Source of the DNA: Chitinophaga eiseniae
GTDB lineage: Bacteria; Bacteroidota; Bacteroidia; Chitinophagales; Chitinophagaceae
Reading direction: 5' to 3'
Assembly: GCF_012641265.1 (NCBI RefSeq)
Contig: NZ_JABAHZ010000001.1
Location: 1,054,001 to 1,118,000 of the forward strand
DNA: 64,000 nucleotides
Shown piece after piece: positions 18,422 to 27,287 of the stretch. Below the pieces are notes generated by a model, which was given only the letters and a program-made list of their open reading frames with translations, searched no databases and was not told the origin of the DNA. The translations under genes and the position numbers were made by a program. Each line of letters starts with the position of its first letter. Positions within the stretch are counted from its first letter, which is position 1.

Positions 18422-19264
18422 ATGAGGATAGCTTTTATTATCCTGAGTCATAGGAATCCTCAGCAGTTATGCCGCCTGCTCGGCCGGCTGCAGCATCCGG
18501 CGGTTGATTGCTATATTCATCTCGATGCGAAAGCAGATATACGGGAATGGCAGGATGCTTTACATTTCCCTCAGGTCAGTTTTATCACCAAAAGAGCCAA
18601 CGTTACCTGGGCCGGTTACGGCACCATCCGGGCGGCACTTAATGGCATTGAACACATTGGTGCCACCGGCAGGCAATACGGCTTTATCCACCTGATCAGT
18701 GCACAGGATTATCCTTTGGCAGACATTGACGTGCTGTATCATTTCTTCGCCAGCAATCCGGGGCAACAGTTCCTGGACCTGCTTCCACCGGAAGCACTCC
18801 AACCGATGATGACTAAAATCACCGCCTATTATTTTGAGGATCTCCGTTTTCCTGGCAAGTACCGGATGGCTTCCCTGCTCAACAAAATATTACCGGCCCG
18901 GCGCCACCCGTTTAATCTCAAGGTATATGGCGGCTCGCTCTGGTGGAGCCTTACACAGGAATGCGCGCTATGGTGCGCCCAATATGTAAAGGATCATCCC
19001 AGGCTGGAACGTTTTTATAAATATACCTGGGGGGGAGATGAATTTATTTTCCAGACACTCATTATGAACAGTCCATTTAAAGATACTGTCCGGAATAGTT
19101 ACATGCGGTATATAGATTGGTCGGAAGGACATGCCCATCCCAAAACGTTTACCATACAGGATCTGGATAAGATATTGCAGTCGGGGCAACTGCTGGCACG
19201 TAAGTTTGATATGGACAAAACCCCGGAACTGCTGGACCGGATTGACCTGGCAACGCAGCGCTAG
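18422..19264 (+). CDS. GT14-like (core-2/I-branching type) glycosyltransferase
   Basis: 280 residues. The N-terminus FIILSHRNPQQLCRLLGRL, the middle HLISAQDYPLAD and the WGGDEFIFQTLI segment are the pattern of the beta-1,6-N-acetylglucosaminyltransferase/branching family GT14 as it occurs in bacteria. These enzymes usually use UDP-sugars without a classical DxD motif. It probably adds a branch or a chain residue to the repeat unit in the cytoplasm. Cotranscribed with the flippase; followed by a hairpin at 19281-19326 shared with the convergent methyltransferase gene. Confidence 0.85.
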   Translation: MRIAFIILSHRNPQQLCRLLGRLQHPAVDCYIHLDAKADIREWQDALHFPQVSFITKRANVTWAGYGTIRAALNGIEHIGATGRQYGFIHLISAQDYPLADIDVLYHFFASNPGQQFLDLLPPEALQPMMTKITAYYFEDLRFPGKYRMASLLNKILPARRHPFNLKVYGGSLWWSLTQECALWCAQYVKDHPRLERFYKYTWGGDEFIFQTLIMNSPFKDTVRNSYMRYIDWSEGHAHPKTFTIQDLDKILQSGQLLARKFDMDKTPELLDRIDLATQR

Positions 19265-19280
19265 CCGGGTGAAAGTATTA

Positions 19281-19326
19281 TAAAAAAAGAAAACCGTCGC
19301 TTCCGCAGAGACGGTTTCTTTTTTTA
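19281..19326. terminator. Bidirectional intrinsic terminator
   Basis: GC-rich stem (ACCGTC with GACGGT, extended by A/T pairs) flanked by an A run on the left and a T run on the right, so it has a U-tract on both strands. It lies between the convergent GT14 and methyltransferase genes and ends both operons. Confidence 0.85.
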
Positions 19327-19348
19327 CACTCGTTGCGTATATTATTTA

Positions 19349-20119
19349 TTATCGAGTATTCTTTCTCCACAAAGTATTAAAGCCACCGGTAAAGTTGTAA
19401 GGCAGTATTTCTGCCACCTGGCAATCCAATGATTGCAGGAACTTCACCCGCTTGGTGATCAGTGAAAACGGGAATACGTCTTCCACAAAATTGGTTTTGG
19501 CAAAGCGTACTATTTTGAAATCGCTCGCAGCGGCCAGCTTCTGCAAATCCTTCACCGTAAAGAATTGCACGTGATCCAGGTTATCGGCCTGTGATTGGGC
19601 AGTAGTGCCTTTGAAGCCCAGTGCGTGTTTTACCTTATTAATATTTTTCCATAATGCCGGGTTGTTGCGTGCCTTCAGCATAGGCCGGGTAACACATAAC
19701 TCTCTTGGCCCTTGTCCATTGGGAACGGTTACGATCAGCAGTCCATCATCCTTCAGGGAATCGTGGATGGTTTGCAGTAACAGCTCAGGTTGATCCAGGT
19801 GCTCCAGCACTTCGCTGCAGATCACCGCATCATATGTTTCCCCTTGTGCGGTGAGCGCCTCTGCGCTGATAGCCGCAAACTTCACATTGGGATAAGTATT
19901 CCGCGCATTGGCCACAGCAATGGTTTTTTCACTGATATCTATTCCCAATACTTCATAACCAAACTGTCCGAGGTGGCGGCTGATCACGCCGTTACCACAT
20001 CCTACGTCCAGCACACGGCCTCCGTCGGGAATGTTTTTCTTCAGACTATCTGTTATAAAATTGAGGCGTTTTATATCAGTAATCCGGTCGTATTCGTAGG
20101 TGATTGCGGTCTTTGTCAT
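19349..20119 (-). CDS. Class I SAM-dependent methyltransferase
   Basis: 256 residues. Motif I VLDVGCGNGVISRHL is at about 36-50, the acidic residue after strand 2 is in VLGIDISEKTI, and motif IV is VICSEVLEHLDQPELLL. The Rossmann core resembles UbiG/MenG-type methyltransferases, but the C-terminal 90 residues (DHVQFFTVKDLQKLAAASDF...) are typical of sugar- or glycan-modifying members in surface-polysaccharide loci. It is the last gene of the minus-strand operon that begins with the response regulator at 26867, 22 bp after the GT4 stop. Likely O-methylates a sugar of the glycan; substrate unproven. Confidence 0.85.
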   Translation of the reverse strand: MTKTAITYEYDRITDIKRLNFITDSLKKNIPDGGRVLDVGCGNGVISRHLGQFGYEVLGIDISEKTIAVANARNTYPNVKFAAISAEALTAQGETYDAVICSEVLEHLDQPELLLQTIHDSLKDDGLLIVTVPNGQGPRELCVTRPMLKARNNPALWKNINKVKHALGFKGTTAQSQADNLDHVQFFTVKDLQKLAAASDFKIVRFAKTNFVEDVFPFSLITKRVKFLQSLDCQVAEILPYNFTGGFNTLWRKNTR

Positions 20120-20141
20120 ATCAAAATTGATAAGTGTGTTA

Positions 20142-21269
20142 TTATTTACAGAGCTGCTGGTACACAGCTGCTATTTTTTCGGTCATACCAGCTACGTTGA
20201 AGTGCGTAGCAATTTCAATTTTTGCGTTTTGCTGCAACTGATGGCGCAAACGTTCATCTGTGGCTACTTTTACAATAGCGTCTGCTAACGCAGGCACATT
20301 TTCCGCGGGTATCAGCAGGCCATTTTCGCCATCTTTCACCGCTTCTTTGGTGCCATCCACATCGCTGGCTATCACTGCTTTTCCCATGGCCATTGCTTCG
20401 AGTACCCCAATAGGGAATCCTTCCCAAAGCGATGGCAGGCAGTAAATATCAGCGGCATGGAGCACTGCTGGTATGTCCTGGCGGTAGCCGGCAAAGATCA
20501 CCTGCTGTTCCACCCCTGCTTCACGGGCAGCAGCTACCGCTGCCGGCATCAGCTCCCCATCGCCAATCATGAGCAACTGCAGTTGCGGTACCTGTTGCAA
20601 TGCCGCCGCAAACCCTTTGATCATCGTTACCGGATCTTTCTGGTAAGTCATCCGGGCAATAAAACAAATCAGCAGCTTATCCGCTGGTATCCCATACTCA
20701 GCCCGCAGATCCGGGTAAGTACCTCCAGGGTTAAACTTCCGCAGGCTTACGCCATTCCGTATCACTACCCCGGCAAAGCGCTTGAATGCCTTGATACCCG
20801 TTTGACGATTGGATTCAGACACACAGATATTCACCTGTGTTTTACGGGTAATAAATTTTTCTGCCGCAATACGCAGGCGCTTGGTCAGCGGATGCAGGCC
20901 TTCGTGAAACGACCAGCCGTGAATCGTGTATACCACCGGCAATCCCAGGCTACGTGCGGCCCACAACACATTGGAGTTCGCACGGGTGCCGTGCACATGT
21001 ACCACATCGATCTGTTGCTGCTGTATAAAGCTCTTTACCCTTCTCCACACCCCTATGTCAAATGCTTTTTCACTGCCAATCACATAGGCTGGTACATTCA
21101 TTTGTTTCAACGCGGTGATCATCGGCCCTTCTGTAAAAGAAAGTACTACCGGCTCAAATAAATCGCGGTCCAGCGTTGCCACCAGGTCCAGTACGTGGCT
21201 CTCGCCACCGCCAATCTTACCCTGACGGATGGTTTCCAGTACACGTATCTTGCCATTTACTTTTCCCAT
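20142..21269 (-). CDS. GT4 glycosyltransferase
   Basis: Chosen start is the ATG at 21269 (MGKVNGKIRVLET), 2 bp past the AsnB stop; a TTG five codons upstream is the alternative. About 375 residues, GT-B fold. N-terminal glycine-rich loop is GKIGGGESHVLDL, and the C-terminal donor-binding motif is PSLWEGFPIGVLEAMAMGKA (about residues 285-305), with the E-x7-E pair of GT4. It adds a sugar with retention of configuration during repeat-unit assembly. Sixth gene of the operon, tightly coupled to asnB upstream and 22 bp from the methyltransferase downstream. Confidence 0.9.
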   Translation of the reverse strand: MGKVNGKIRVLETIRQGKIGGGESHVLDLVATLDRDLFEPVVLSFTEGPMITALKQMNVPAYVIGSEKAFDIGVWRRVKSFIQQQQIDVVHVHGTRANSNVLWAARSLGLPVVYTIHGWSFHEGLHPLTKRLRIAAEKFITRKTQVNICVSESNRQTGIKAFKRFAGVVIRNGVSLRKFNPGGTYPDLRAEYGIPADKLLICFIARMTYQKDPVTMIKGFAAALQQVPQLQLLMIGDGELMPAAVAAAREAGVEQQVIFAGYRQDIPAVLHAADIYCLPSLWEGFPIGVLEAMAMGKAVIASDVDGTKEAVKDGENGLLIPAENVPALADAIVKVATDERLRHQLQQNAKIEIATHFNVAGMTEKIAAVYQQLCK

Positions 21270-21270
21270 A

Positions 21271-23172
21271 CTACAATTTTTCAATCCAGCGACTATACCA
21301 TAATTGAAATACCAGCATGTTCCACAGTTTCTGGTGACTCACCTTTCCGCCGGATAAATAATGATTCAATAGTTGCTCTACATGTGGAACGTTGAACAAA
21401 CCGGATTTTGCCAGGCGCTCACCGGATAAGTAATATTGCATCTGTTCCTTGAGGTCGTCGCGGAACCACTCCTGCAAAGGCGCAATGAATGGTCTTTTGG
21501 GGCGTTCCATCAGGGGCCTGGGAATATACTTATGTACGATCGTTTTCAGGATATATTTGTTGATCCCGTCTTTCGTTTTCAGGCTGGCAGGCACCTGGGC
21601 AAGGAATTCCACCAGGCGGTGATCCAGCATAGGTTCACGGCCTTCGATGCTAACAGACATCGTAGCCCTGTCGACCTTTACCAGGTTGTTATCTACCAGG
21701 AATGTTTTATAATCCACTGCCAGTAAGCGATTCAGCGGATCGTTCATGCGATCCAGTTCCCCGTTCATATCGAAGTTGGTTTTATAACCATCTACCGGGC
21801 TGGCGGTATAATAGTTTACTTCGTTTTCGGTGAGATACTGGCTGATATATTTCAGGGCGTGCTGTGGCTTTCCACTGGCCCAGATCAATTTCATTTTCTC
21901 GTAGCGGGACGCGAAGTTGTATTGCTTATTGAAATAAGGAATCACTTCCGGGGATACCACCGACATCGCCGCACTCAGGGTACGCTGAATCGGGCGGGGA
22001 AAGCTACCAGTATAGCGGAGCGACTGGTTAAACTTATTGTACCCGGCAAACACTTCATCTCCCCCATCCGCAGACAACACTACTTTCACTTCCCGACTGG
22101 CAAAACGGCTCACCAGCGTAGTGGGTACGGTAGAATTATCAGCAAAGGGCTCATCGTATATTTCGGGCAGATGATGCAATACTTCCTGTGCGTCTTTAGG
22201 TCCCACTATCCACTCGTGGTGCTCTGTACCCAGGTGCATCGCTATTTTCTTTGCTTCCCTGGACTCGTCCCACTGTGGCTCTTTATAGCCGATAGTAAAG
22301 GTTTTGATACGGCTGGAGGTATTGGACTGCAGTAAGGCCGCCACGCTGGCGCTATCGTATCCACCGCTTAAAAATACACCCACCGGTACGTCGGATACCA
22401 TACGGTAGCTATACGCGCTATGCATCAGCTCTTCGGTATGACGGATCACATCCCCTTCAGACAGGTGCGTCAGCGGTTGTTTATACGCATTCAACACATT
22501 CCAGTACTCATGCTCGCTGATGACTTCCTTTTCCAGAGATACTTTCAGCAAGTGCCCTGGTTTGAGCTTATGCGTATTCCTGTAGATAGTGTATGGCGCC
22601 GGGATATAGCTGTATTGCAGGAACAGGGACAGACTTTTCTCATCAATTTCTTTCTTAAAAGAGGGATGCTCACAGAGTCCCTTTAACTCGGAAGCAAAAA
22701 GCAGCGTACGGTTGTGCCAGTAGTAGTACAGTGGCTTCACACCGGCCCTGTCGCGGAACAGGACTACTTCCCCTGCGTGGCGGTCGTAGATCACAAAGGC
22801 GAACATCCCGATACATTTATCCAGGATCTTACCCTGCCACTGCGCGTAGCCTTTTAGTAATACCTCGGTATCGGCGCCGGAGTGGAAACTGTGACCCAGC
22901 TTTTCCAGTTCGGTTCTGATCTCTTTAAAATTATATATCTCTCCATTGAAGATAATGGAATATTGTTCGAAGTGCATGGGCTGATGACCGGAGCTGGAAA
23001 GATCCAGGATCGACAGCCGGCGTTGCCCCAAACCGATGGAAGCATGTGGATGTTCATACACCTCATACCCGGCATCGTTAGGTCCGCGATGTGCCATCGC
23101 ATCCGTCATACTGCGTAATATACCTGTATCTGATTTTTGGGTAAAATCAATAAACCCTGCTATGCCACACAT
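21271..23172 (-). CDS. asnB: Glutamine-hydrolysing asparagine synthase-type amidotransferase
   Basis: 633 residues, full length. The N-terminal class II glutaminase begins MCGIAGFIDF with catalytic Cys2 exposed after Met removal, followed by MAHRGPNDAGYE. The synthetase domain has the PPi-loop SGGYDSASVAALL (about 268-280). AsnB makes asparagine from aspartate and glutamine, but copies inside EPS operons are thought to amidate uronic acids or amino-acid substituents of the glycan; that role is inferred here from position only. It overlaps the GT2 gene upstream by 13 bp and abuts the GT4 gene downstream, so it is an integral part of the operon. Confidence 0.93.
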   Translation of the reverse strand: MCGIAGFIDFTQKSDTGILRSMTDAMAHRGPNDAGYEVYEHPHASIGLGQRRLSILDLSSSGHQPMHFEQYSIIFNGEIYNFKEIRTELEKLGHSFHSGADTEVLLKGYAQWQGKILDKCIGMFAFVIYDRHAGEVVLFRDRAGVKPLYYYWHNRTLLFASELKGLCEHPSFKKEIDEKSLSLFLQYSYIPAPYTIYRNTHKLKPGHLLKVSLEKEVISEHEYWNVLNAYKQPLTHLSEGDVIRHTEELMHSAYSYRMVSDVPVGVFLSGGYDSASVAALLQSNTSSRIKTFTIGYKEPQWDESREAKKIAMHLGTEHHEWIVGPKDAQEVLHHLPEIYDEPFADNSTVPTTLVSRFASREVKVVLSADGGDEVFAGYNKFNQSLRYTGSFPRPIQRTLSAAMSVVSPEVIPYFNKQYNFASRYEKMKLIWASGKPQHALKYISQYLTENEVNYYTASPVDGYKTNFDMNGELDRMNDPLNRLLAVDYKTFLVDNNLVKVDRATMSVSIEGREPMLDHRLVEFLAQVPASLKTKDGINKYILKTIVHKYIPRPLMERPKRPFIAPLQEWFRDDLKEQMQYYLSGERLAKSGLFNVPHVEQLLNHYLSGGKVSHQKLWNMLVFQLWYSRWIEKL

Positions 23173-24083
23173 ATATTATCTGGTTTAGGATGTTTAAGGT
23201 TCCAGAAAATGCCATTCCAGAATGCTTTCATATGAACGGATTCCCTTTTTAATAGAAACTGCGCCGTGTTTTTGGGGATGGTGAAAAAGATAAAGTACAA
23301 CATAAAAAACATCCGGGCTGGCAGTTTAACATTCCTTCGCATGAATAATATCCGGTTGCGTGTAATGTAGTATGTTTTCAGCGGGCTATTCTTCCCGGTA
23401 GTCATCGACTCTTTATGATAGATCAGGGATTTATACTGGTAGTATATCTTATATCCCTGGCGTTTGAATTGTTCACACCAATCAAATTCCTCGTAGTACA
23501 GGAAATATACTTCCGGCATGAGGCCTACCTTTTGTAAAGCAGCAGCAGACACCATCATAGCGCCACCATGTGCATAATGTGTTTCTGTAAACGCATCATA
23601 CTGGCCCTTGTCCGTTTCCCGGCAACCGATCATGCTGTTCCTGCCGGTGAGCGTATCTACGGCTTTATAACCGGCGTATTCGATAGTGCCTTTTTGAAAG
23701 AAGTAATGAAATTTTGGACTTACTACACCTGCATCGGGATGCTGGCTAAACACTTCCAGTAATCCTTCTATCAGGCCTTCGGTAAATTCTGTATCATTGT
23801 TGACCAGGAACAGGTATTCACCCGTAGCGGCTTTTATACCCAGGTTATTGCCCCCTGCGAATCCGAGATTCTGTTCACTCAGTATAACCCTGGCAGCAGG
23901 GTATTCCTGCTGGATGGCCCCGGTGGGGTTTTCGGCAGAGGCGTTGTCAACCACAATCACTTCCAGGCGGGGGTAGCTGATGCGTTTGAGCGACGCCATC
24001 AGTTCCACTGTTACTTTAGCGTTATTGTAATTAACAGTGATAATGGATACCAGTGGATAATATGTATTATTTTCTGGCTGCAT
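23160..24083 (-). CDS. GT2 glycosyltransferase (rhamnosyltransferase-like)
   Basis: 307 residues, GT-A fold. The N-terminus VSIITVNYNNAKVTVELMASL, the donor-site strand YLFLVNNDTEFTEGLIEGLL (DxD equivalent NNDTE) and YYEEFDWCEQFKRQGYKIYY are typical of the GT2 branch often annotated as rhamnosyl- or dTDP-sugar transferase. The C-terminal 60 residues carry a hydrophobic segment (ARMFFMLYFIFFTI) that may sit at the inner membrane. Overlaps the preceding GT2 gene by 17 bp and asnB by 13 bp, showing translational coupling. Confidence 0.9.
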   Translation of the reverse strand: MQPENNTYYPLVSIITVNYNNAKVTVELMASLKRISYPRLEVIVVDNASAENPTGAIQQEYPAARVILSEQNLGFAGGNNLGIKAATGEYLFLVNNDTEFTEGLIEGLLEVFSQHPDAGVVSPKFHYFFQKGTIEYAGYKAVDTLTGRNSMIGCRETDKGQYDAFTETHYAHGGAMMVSAAALQKVGLMPEVYFLYYEEFDWCEQFKRQGYKIYYQYKSLIYHKESMTTGKNSPLKTYYITRNRILFMRRNVKLPARMFFMLYFIFFTIPKNTAQFLLKRESVHMKAFWNGIFWNLKHPKPDNICVA

Positions 24084-25275
24084 CTAATAAAGGGTTATTA
24101 ATACCCGTTTGTGTATGAGTAGTGTGAATGAATGTTTTGTCGGCGCCTTTGAGGCGGAACAACAATAATATCATAATACCGATGGCCCTGGGCAATGCGA
24201 TCATGGCGGTAACCAGGTATTTCCTGAAAAACTTTCCCGGGATGGGCAACAGGAGACTCAGCATATTTGCCATAAACAGCCCTGCCCACACATAAGCCGG
24301 AATAACCATAAAAGACTGCAACAGGAAACAAAGAGCGGTAATGAACGTTAGTGCGGCCAGGAGCAACATCCTTGGCAATAACGCATTCTGGCAAACGGCC
24401 AGGTTAAAGTAGTTGATATTACCCCTGAAAAGAGCTTTCCATCCGGCGCGCCAGTAAGTGCGTAAATACACCAATTGACTGGACATCCAACGTTTACGCT
24501 GGTTTTCAAATACGGCCGCATGCGTAATTTTCTCGTCAAATACGTAGGCGTCTTCCAGGTAGTGGATGCTATGCCCCTTTTCTATTACCAGCAGTTGTAA
24601 CACTTTATCAAATCCACCGGTAGCCTGTATTTCGCTTAATATCTGTTTGATTAGCGGGTAATGAAACGCCATACCGGATCCGATAACAGAAGATGACAAA
24701 CCCAATGCGTTAGCGCCTTTACGGTAAAGATGATTCGCTATAATTTCATTGGCGGCGTCCAGTATAGCAAAAGGCGTATCGAGATTCTTTGCTACCCGTT
24801 GACCTTGTATAGCGTGATATCCTTGCTGATAAGCGTGATTGATCTTTAATAAAAAGTCTTCTTCCAGCATATTGTCGGCATCGCAGATCAGGGCCATATC
24901 ATAATTATCACCCAATTTCTCAAATGCCACATTCAGTGATTTGGCTTTGGTACTTTTATCAAATTTAACAGCGATCACGTTGGCCCCGGTAGCTGCCAGC
25001 TCTTCCAGCGTTCTCGGCTGGAGAGAATCAGCTATTACCACTACTTCAAACCTGGTAAGCGGGTAACGTAAGCGATTATAACTATTCACCGTCGATAAGA
25101 TAATACTGTCCTCCTTATAGGCAGGAATAAGTATTGCGATCTTTGCAAAAGCAGTCGTTTCTTCGTAGCTAATCTTTTTTTTGCGGCTCAGGCGACCTGC
25201 TATGGATAACAAAAGATTATACAATACGCAACCGGCCAGGTAAACAAACAGTATTACTTCTATAGTAGCTATCAT
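24067..25275 (-). CDS. Membrane GT2 glycosyltransferase (processive-synthase-like)
   Basis: 402 residues. One N-terminal membrane segment (IEVILFVYLAGCVLYNLLLS), a GT-A domain with AILIPAYKEDSI and the divalent-metal motif ICDADN (about residue 135), and the QxxRW-type motif QRKRW (about 260), followed by three or four C-terminal membrane segments. This is the layout of cellulose/hyaluronan-type synthases and of related N-glycosyltransferases, so it may either extend a chain at the membrane or add one residue. Shares 1 bp with the sugar-transferase gene upstream and overlaps the next GT2 by 17 bp. Confidence 0.87.
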   Translation of the reverse strand: MIATIEVILFVYLAGCVLYNLLLSIAGRLSRKKKISYEETTAFAKIAILIPAYKEDSIILSTVNSYNRLRYPLTRFEVVVIADSLQPRTLEELAATGANVIAVKFDKSTKAKSLNVAFEKLGDNYDMALICDADNMLEEDFLLKINHAYQQGYHAIQGQRVAKNLDTPFAILDAANEIIANHLYRKGANALGLSSSVIGSGMAFHYPLIKQILSEIQATGGFDKVLQLLVIEKGHSIHYLEDAYVFDEKITHAAVFENQRKRWMSSQLVYLRTYWRAGWKALFRGNINYFNLAVCQNALLPRMLLLAALTFITALCFLLQSFMVIPAYVWAGLFMANMLSLLLPIPGKFFRKYLVTAMIALPRAIGIMILLLFRLKGADKTFIHTTHTQTGINNPLLDAARK

Positions 25276-26429
25276 TATACATTATCTTTTTGTACAAGGG
25301 CAAATGGTGTGCTTGCCATCAGCCACATATCATATCTGAAGGAGCGGTTATGTGCGTAGTTAATATCCAGGTCTATTCTTTCCTGTACAGACATTTCCTT
25401 CTTTCCCCTTTTGCTTACCTGCCAAAGACCGGTGATGCCGGCAGGCGCCAGGAATCTTTCCACCCATTGGTCGGTGGTCAGCGTGGTAGCCTCATATAAT
25501 GGTAAAGGACGATTGCCTACGAGCGACATATCTCCCTTGATTACGTTCAGGAGCTGGGGAATTTCGTCCAGGCTGGTATTGCGCAGGAAGCTGCCCAATT
25601 TGGTAACCCTTGGATCGTTGGAAACTTTAATGAAGGTAGGTCCGTTGCCCTGACCATCATCGTATTGGTTGAGATGTTTAATTTTATCCAGTTGCTTATC
25701 CGCATCTGGTATCATGGTACGGAACTTATAAAACTTAAATACGCGATAGTTCCTGCCGGCACGTTTGGCGGCATAAAATACAGGACCTTTTGACTCCAGT
25801 CTGATCATCACTGCAATAACCAGCAGGACGGGGCTTAACACGATCAGGCCACCGGCAGCCAGGGTAATATCCAGGGTACGTTTGAGCAGGTTACTGTAAA
25901 ACTTGCCGGAATATAAGCGGGTACGCAGGCTGCTGCTTTTATAAACAGGAAACGTACGCATGCGCTTGAACTTGCTGACAATAGCAATTTTATTGTTCAG
26001 CATATGCCACGCGTCGGTGGTAATAATATCATCAATAAAGTTATAACGGGCAACCAGGGGTTTCAGTTCATCAAATCCTTTATCTACATATACGAAGAAA
26101 GGAATAGAACCCAGAAACTGGTGGCTGTTAAAAAAAGCATCCCATTCCGTTAATGTTGTTTCATAGTTGCTGTCAAACCCATAAATGATCGCTGAAGGCA
26201 TTTTCTTGAAAACATGCTGCAGCTGATGAATTACTTTTCTTGCATCCTCTACTTGCTCTGTCACGACACATCTAAACTGACTATTTTCCGCCAGCATGGC
26301 TTTGTTGGGTTTGCCCACAAAAAGCACCACGCTTTCAGCATCTGCTACCTGGGTGAGTAAACTGTTTCTATTTACTTCCACACCTCTGATGCTCTTAACT
26401 TGCAGTAAATTGGGGGTAATGGTATTCAT
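25275..26429 (-). CDS. Initiating sugar transferase (bacterial sugar transferase/PglC core) with receiver-like N-terminal domain
   Basis: 384 residues. The C-terminal half is the phosphoglycosyl-transferase core: a re-entrant hydrophobic helix (LDITLAAGGLIVLSPVLLVI, about 190-209), KRAGRNYRVFKFYKFRTM, then LGSFLRNTSLDEIPQLLNV and GDMSLVGNRPLP. It should transfer a sugar-1-phosphate to undecaprenyl phosphate, the first step of repeat-unit synthesis. Unlike WcaJ, the N-terminal 150 residues have no membrane helices; they look like a CheY-type fold (alternating strands and helices, IPFFVYVDKGFDELKPLVAR) with no phosphorylatable Asp at the expected strand end (AIIYGFDSN). It is second in the operon after a true response regulator, 45 bp away. 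Confidence 0.88.
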   Translation of the reverse strand: MNTITPNLLQVKSIRGVEVNRNSLLTQVADAESVVLFVGKPNKAMLAENSQFRCVVTEQVEDARKVIHQLQHVFKKMPSAIIYGFDSNYETTLTEWDAFFNSHQFLGSIPFFVYVDKGFDELKPLVARYNFIDDIITTDAWHMLNNKIAIVSKFKRMRTFPVYKSSSLRTRLYSGKFYSNLLKRTLDITLAAGGLIVLSPVLLVIAVMIRLESKGPVFYAAKRAGRNYRVFKFYKFRTMIPDADKQLDKIKHLNQYDDGQGNGPTFIKVSNDPRVTKLGSFLRNTSLDEIPQLLNVIKGDMSLVGNRPLPLYEATTLTTDQWVERFLAPAGITGLWQVSKRGKKEMSVQERIDLDINYAHNRSFRYDMWLMASTPFALVQKDNV

Positions 26430-26474
26430 CGGTTAAAAATTGTAGTGTATTCGTTTGTGACAATAACATATTCA

Positions 26475-26867
26475 TTAAATAGCGGTGGCGCTTAACTGCT
26501 TCTCCAGGATAAAGTCCACCTTATTTAATAGCTGCATTGGATCAAATGGCTTCTGCAACACTTCTCTTACACTATTGTACCGCGCAGTCAGATCATTGGT
26601 TTTGTCGGCATAAAACCCAGACAGCACCATTACGGGCGTATCCTGGTATAAATAGCTACCCGACAGGTAGTCCAGCAGTTCCCATCCATCAATATTAGGC
26701 ATCTGTAAATCGGTAATAATTAAATCTGCTTTGTTACCATTCAGTAACCAGGTAATTGCTACCAAGCCGTCCTGCGCTGTTACCACGGAATACTCCTTCC
26801 CTAAAACCGCCTCCAGCAAATAACGCATCGGCATACTATCATCTATTATTAAAATTTTCTTTTTCAT
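26475..26867 (-). CDS. Stand-alone response-regulator receiver protein
   Basis: 130 residues, a single CheY-like receiver. All active-site residues are present: acidic pair Asp9/Asp10 in LIIDDS, phospho-acceptor Asp53 in IITDLQMP, Ser83 in VMVLSG and Lys106 in LQKPFDP. There is no output domain, so it must act by protein contact. It is the first gene of the EPS operon and lies 45 bp upstream of the receiver-fused sugar transferase, suggesting control of glycan initiation or of a partner in the locus; this is inferred. No histidine kinase is in the window. Confidence 0.92.
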   Translation of the reverse strand: MKKKILIIDDSMPMRYLLEAVLGKEYSVVTAQDGLVAITWLLNGNKADLIITDLQMPNIDGWELLDYLSGSYLYQDTPVMVLSGFYADKTNDLTARYNSVREVLQKPFDPMQLLNKVDFILEKQLSATAI

Positions 26868-27287
26868 TATACCTTCTTTTCAAACAATTATTTAAAACTG
26901 TTACATGGTGGTTTGCAAAAATTTTAGCGCAAACTCCCGAAGGCTTTTGATGGGATCTGGTCAATTATCAGTCAGGTAAGTTACCTAATGCGGTCTTTGC
27001 AGGGGATATGAGAGAGGAAAAATGGTTTTTTCATGCTTGTTGTGTATTCCCGAATCTTCACTCGATGAATATGAAAGCAAAAGTATAGTTTTAAAAATAC
27101 CAGCGATATTTTTTTTTGTAAACGACCCAAATTGGAGGGTAAGTGTTGTAATTTTTGAGGTAAACGGTCATTTACATTTCAATAAAGTGCTCTGGAGCAT
27201 GAACTAACACAAATTACGATTTGCGTATCATTTAAATTACAATACTTTTGTGAAGAAAACAAATAAGCCCCTTTAAGTTTTGCTGCT
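26868..27287. other. Divergent intergenic region between response regulator and GT2 genes
   Basis: 420 bp. The right end holds a clear promoter for the plus-strand GT2 gene (27220-27250). For the minus-strand operon I found no perfect TAnnTTTG box. A 61-codon plus frame at 27022-27207 has no recognisable features and is not called. Confidence 0.5.
27220..27250 (+). promoter_or_regulatory. Bacteroidota consensus promoter for the GT2 gene at 27288
   Basis: TTTG at 27220-27223, exactly 19 bp, then TACTTTTG at 27243-27250: a full match to the -33/-7 consensus TTTG-N19-TAnnTTTG. The -7 box is 37 bp upstream of the ATG. Confidence 0.75.

Noticed and set aside
27022..27207. A 61-codon plus-strand open frame upstream of the GT2 gene
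   Set aside because: No recognisable features; it ends close to a consensus promoter, so more likely non-coding.
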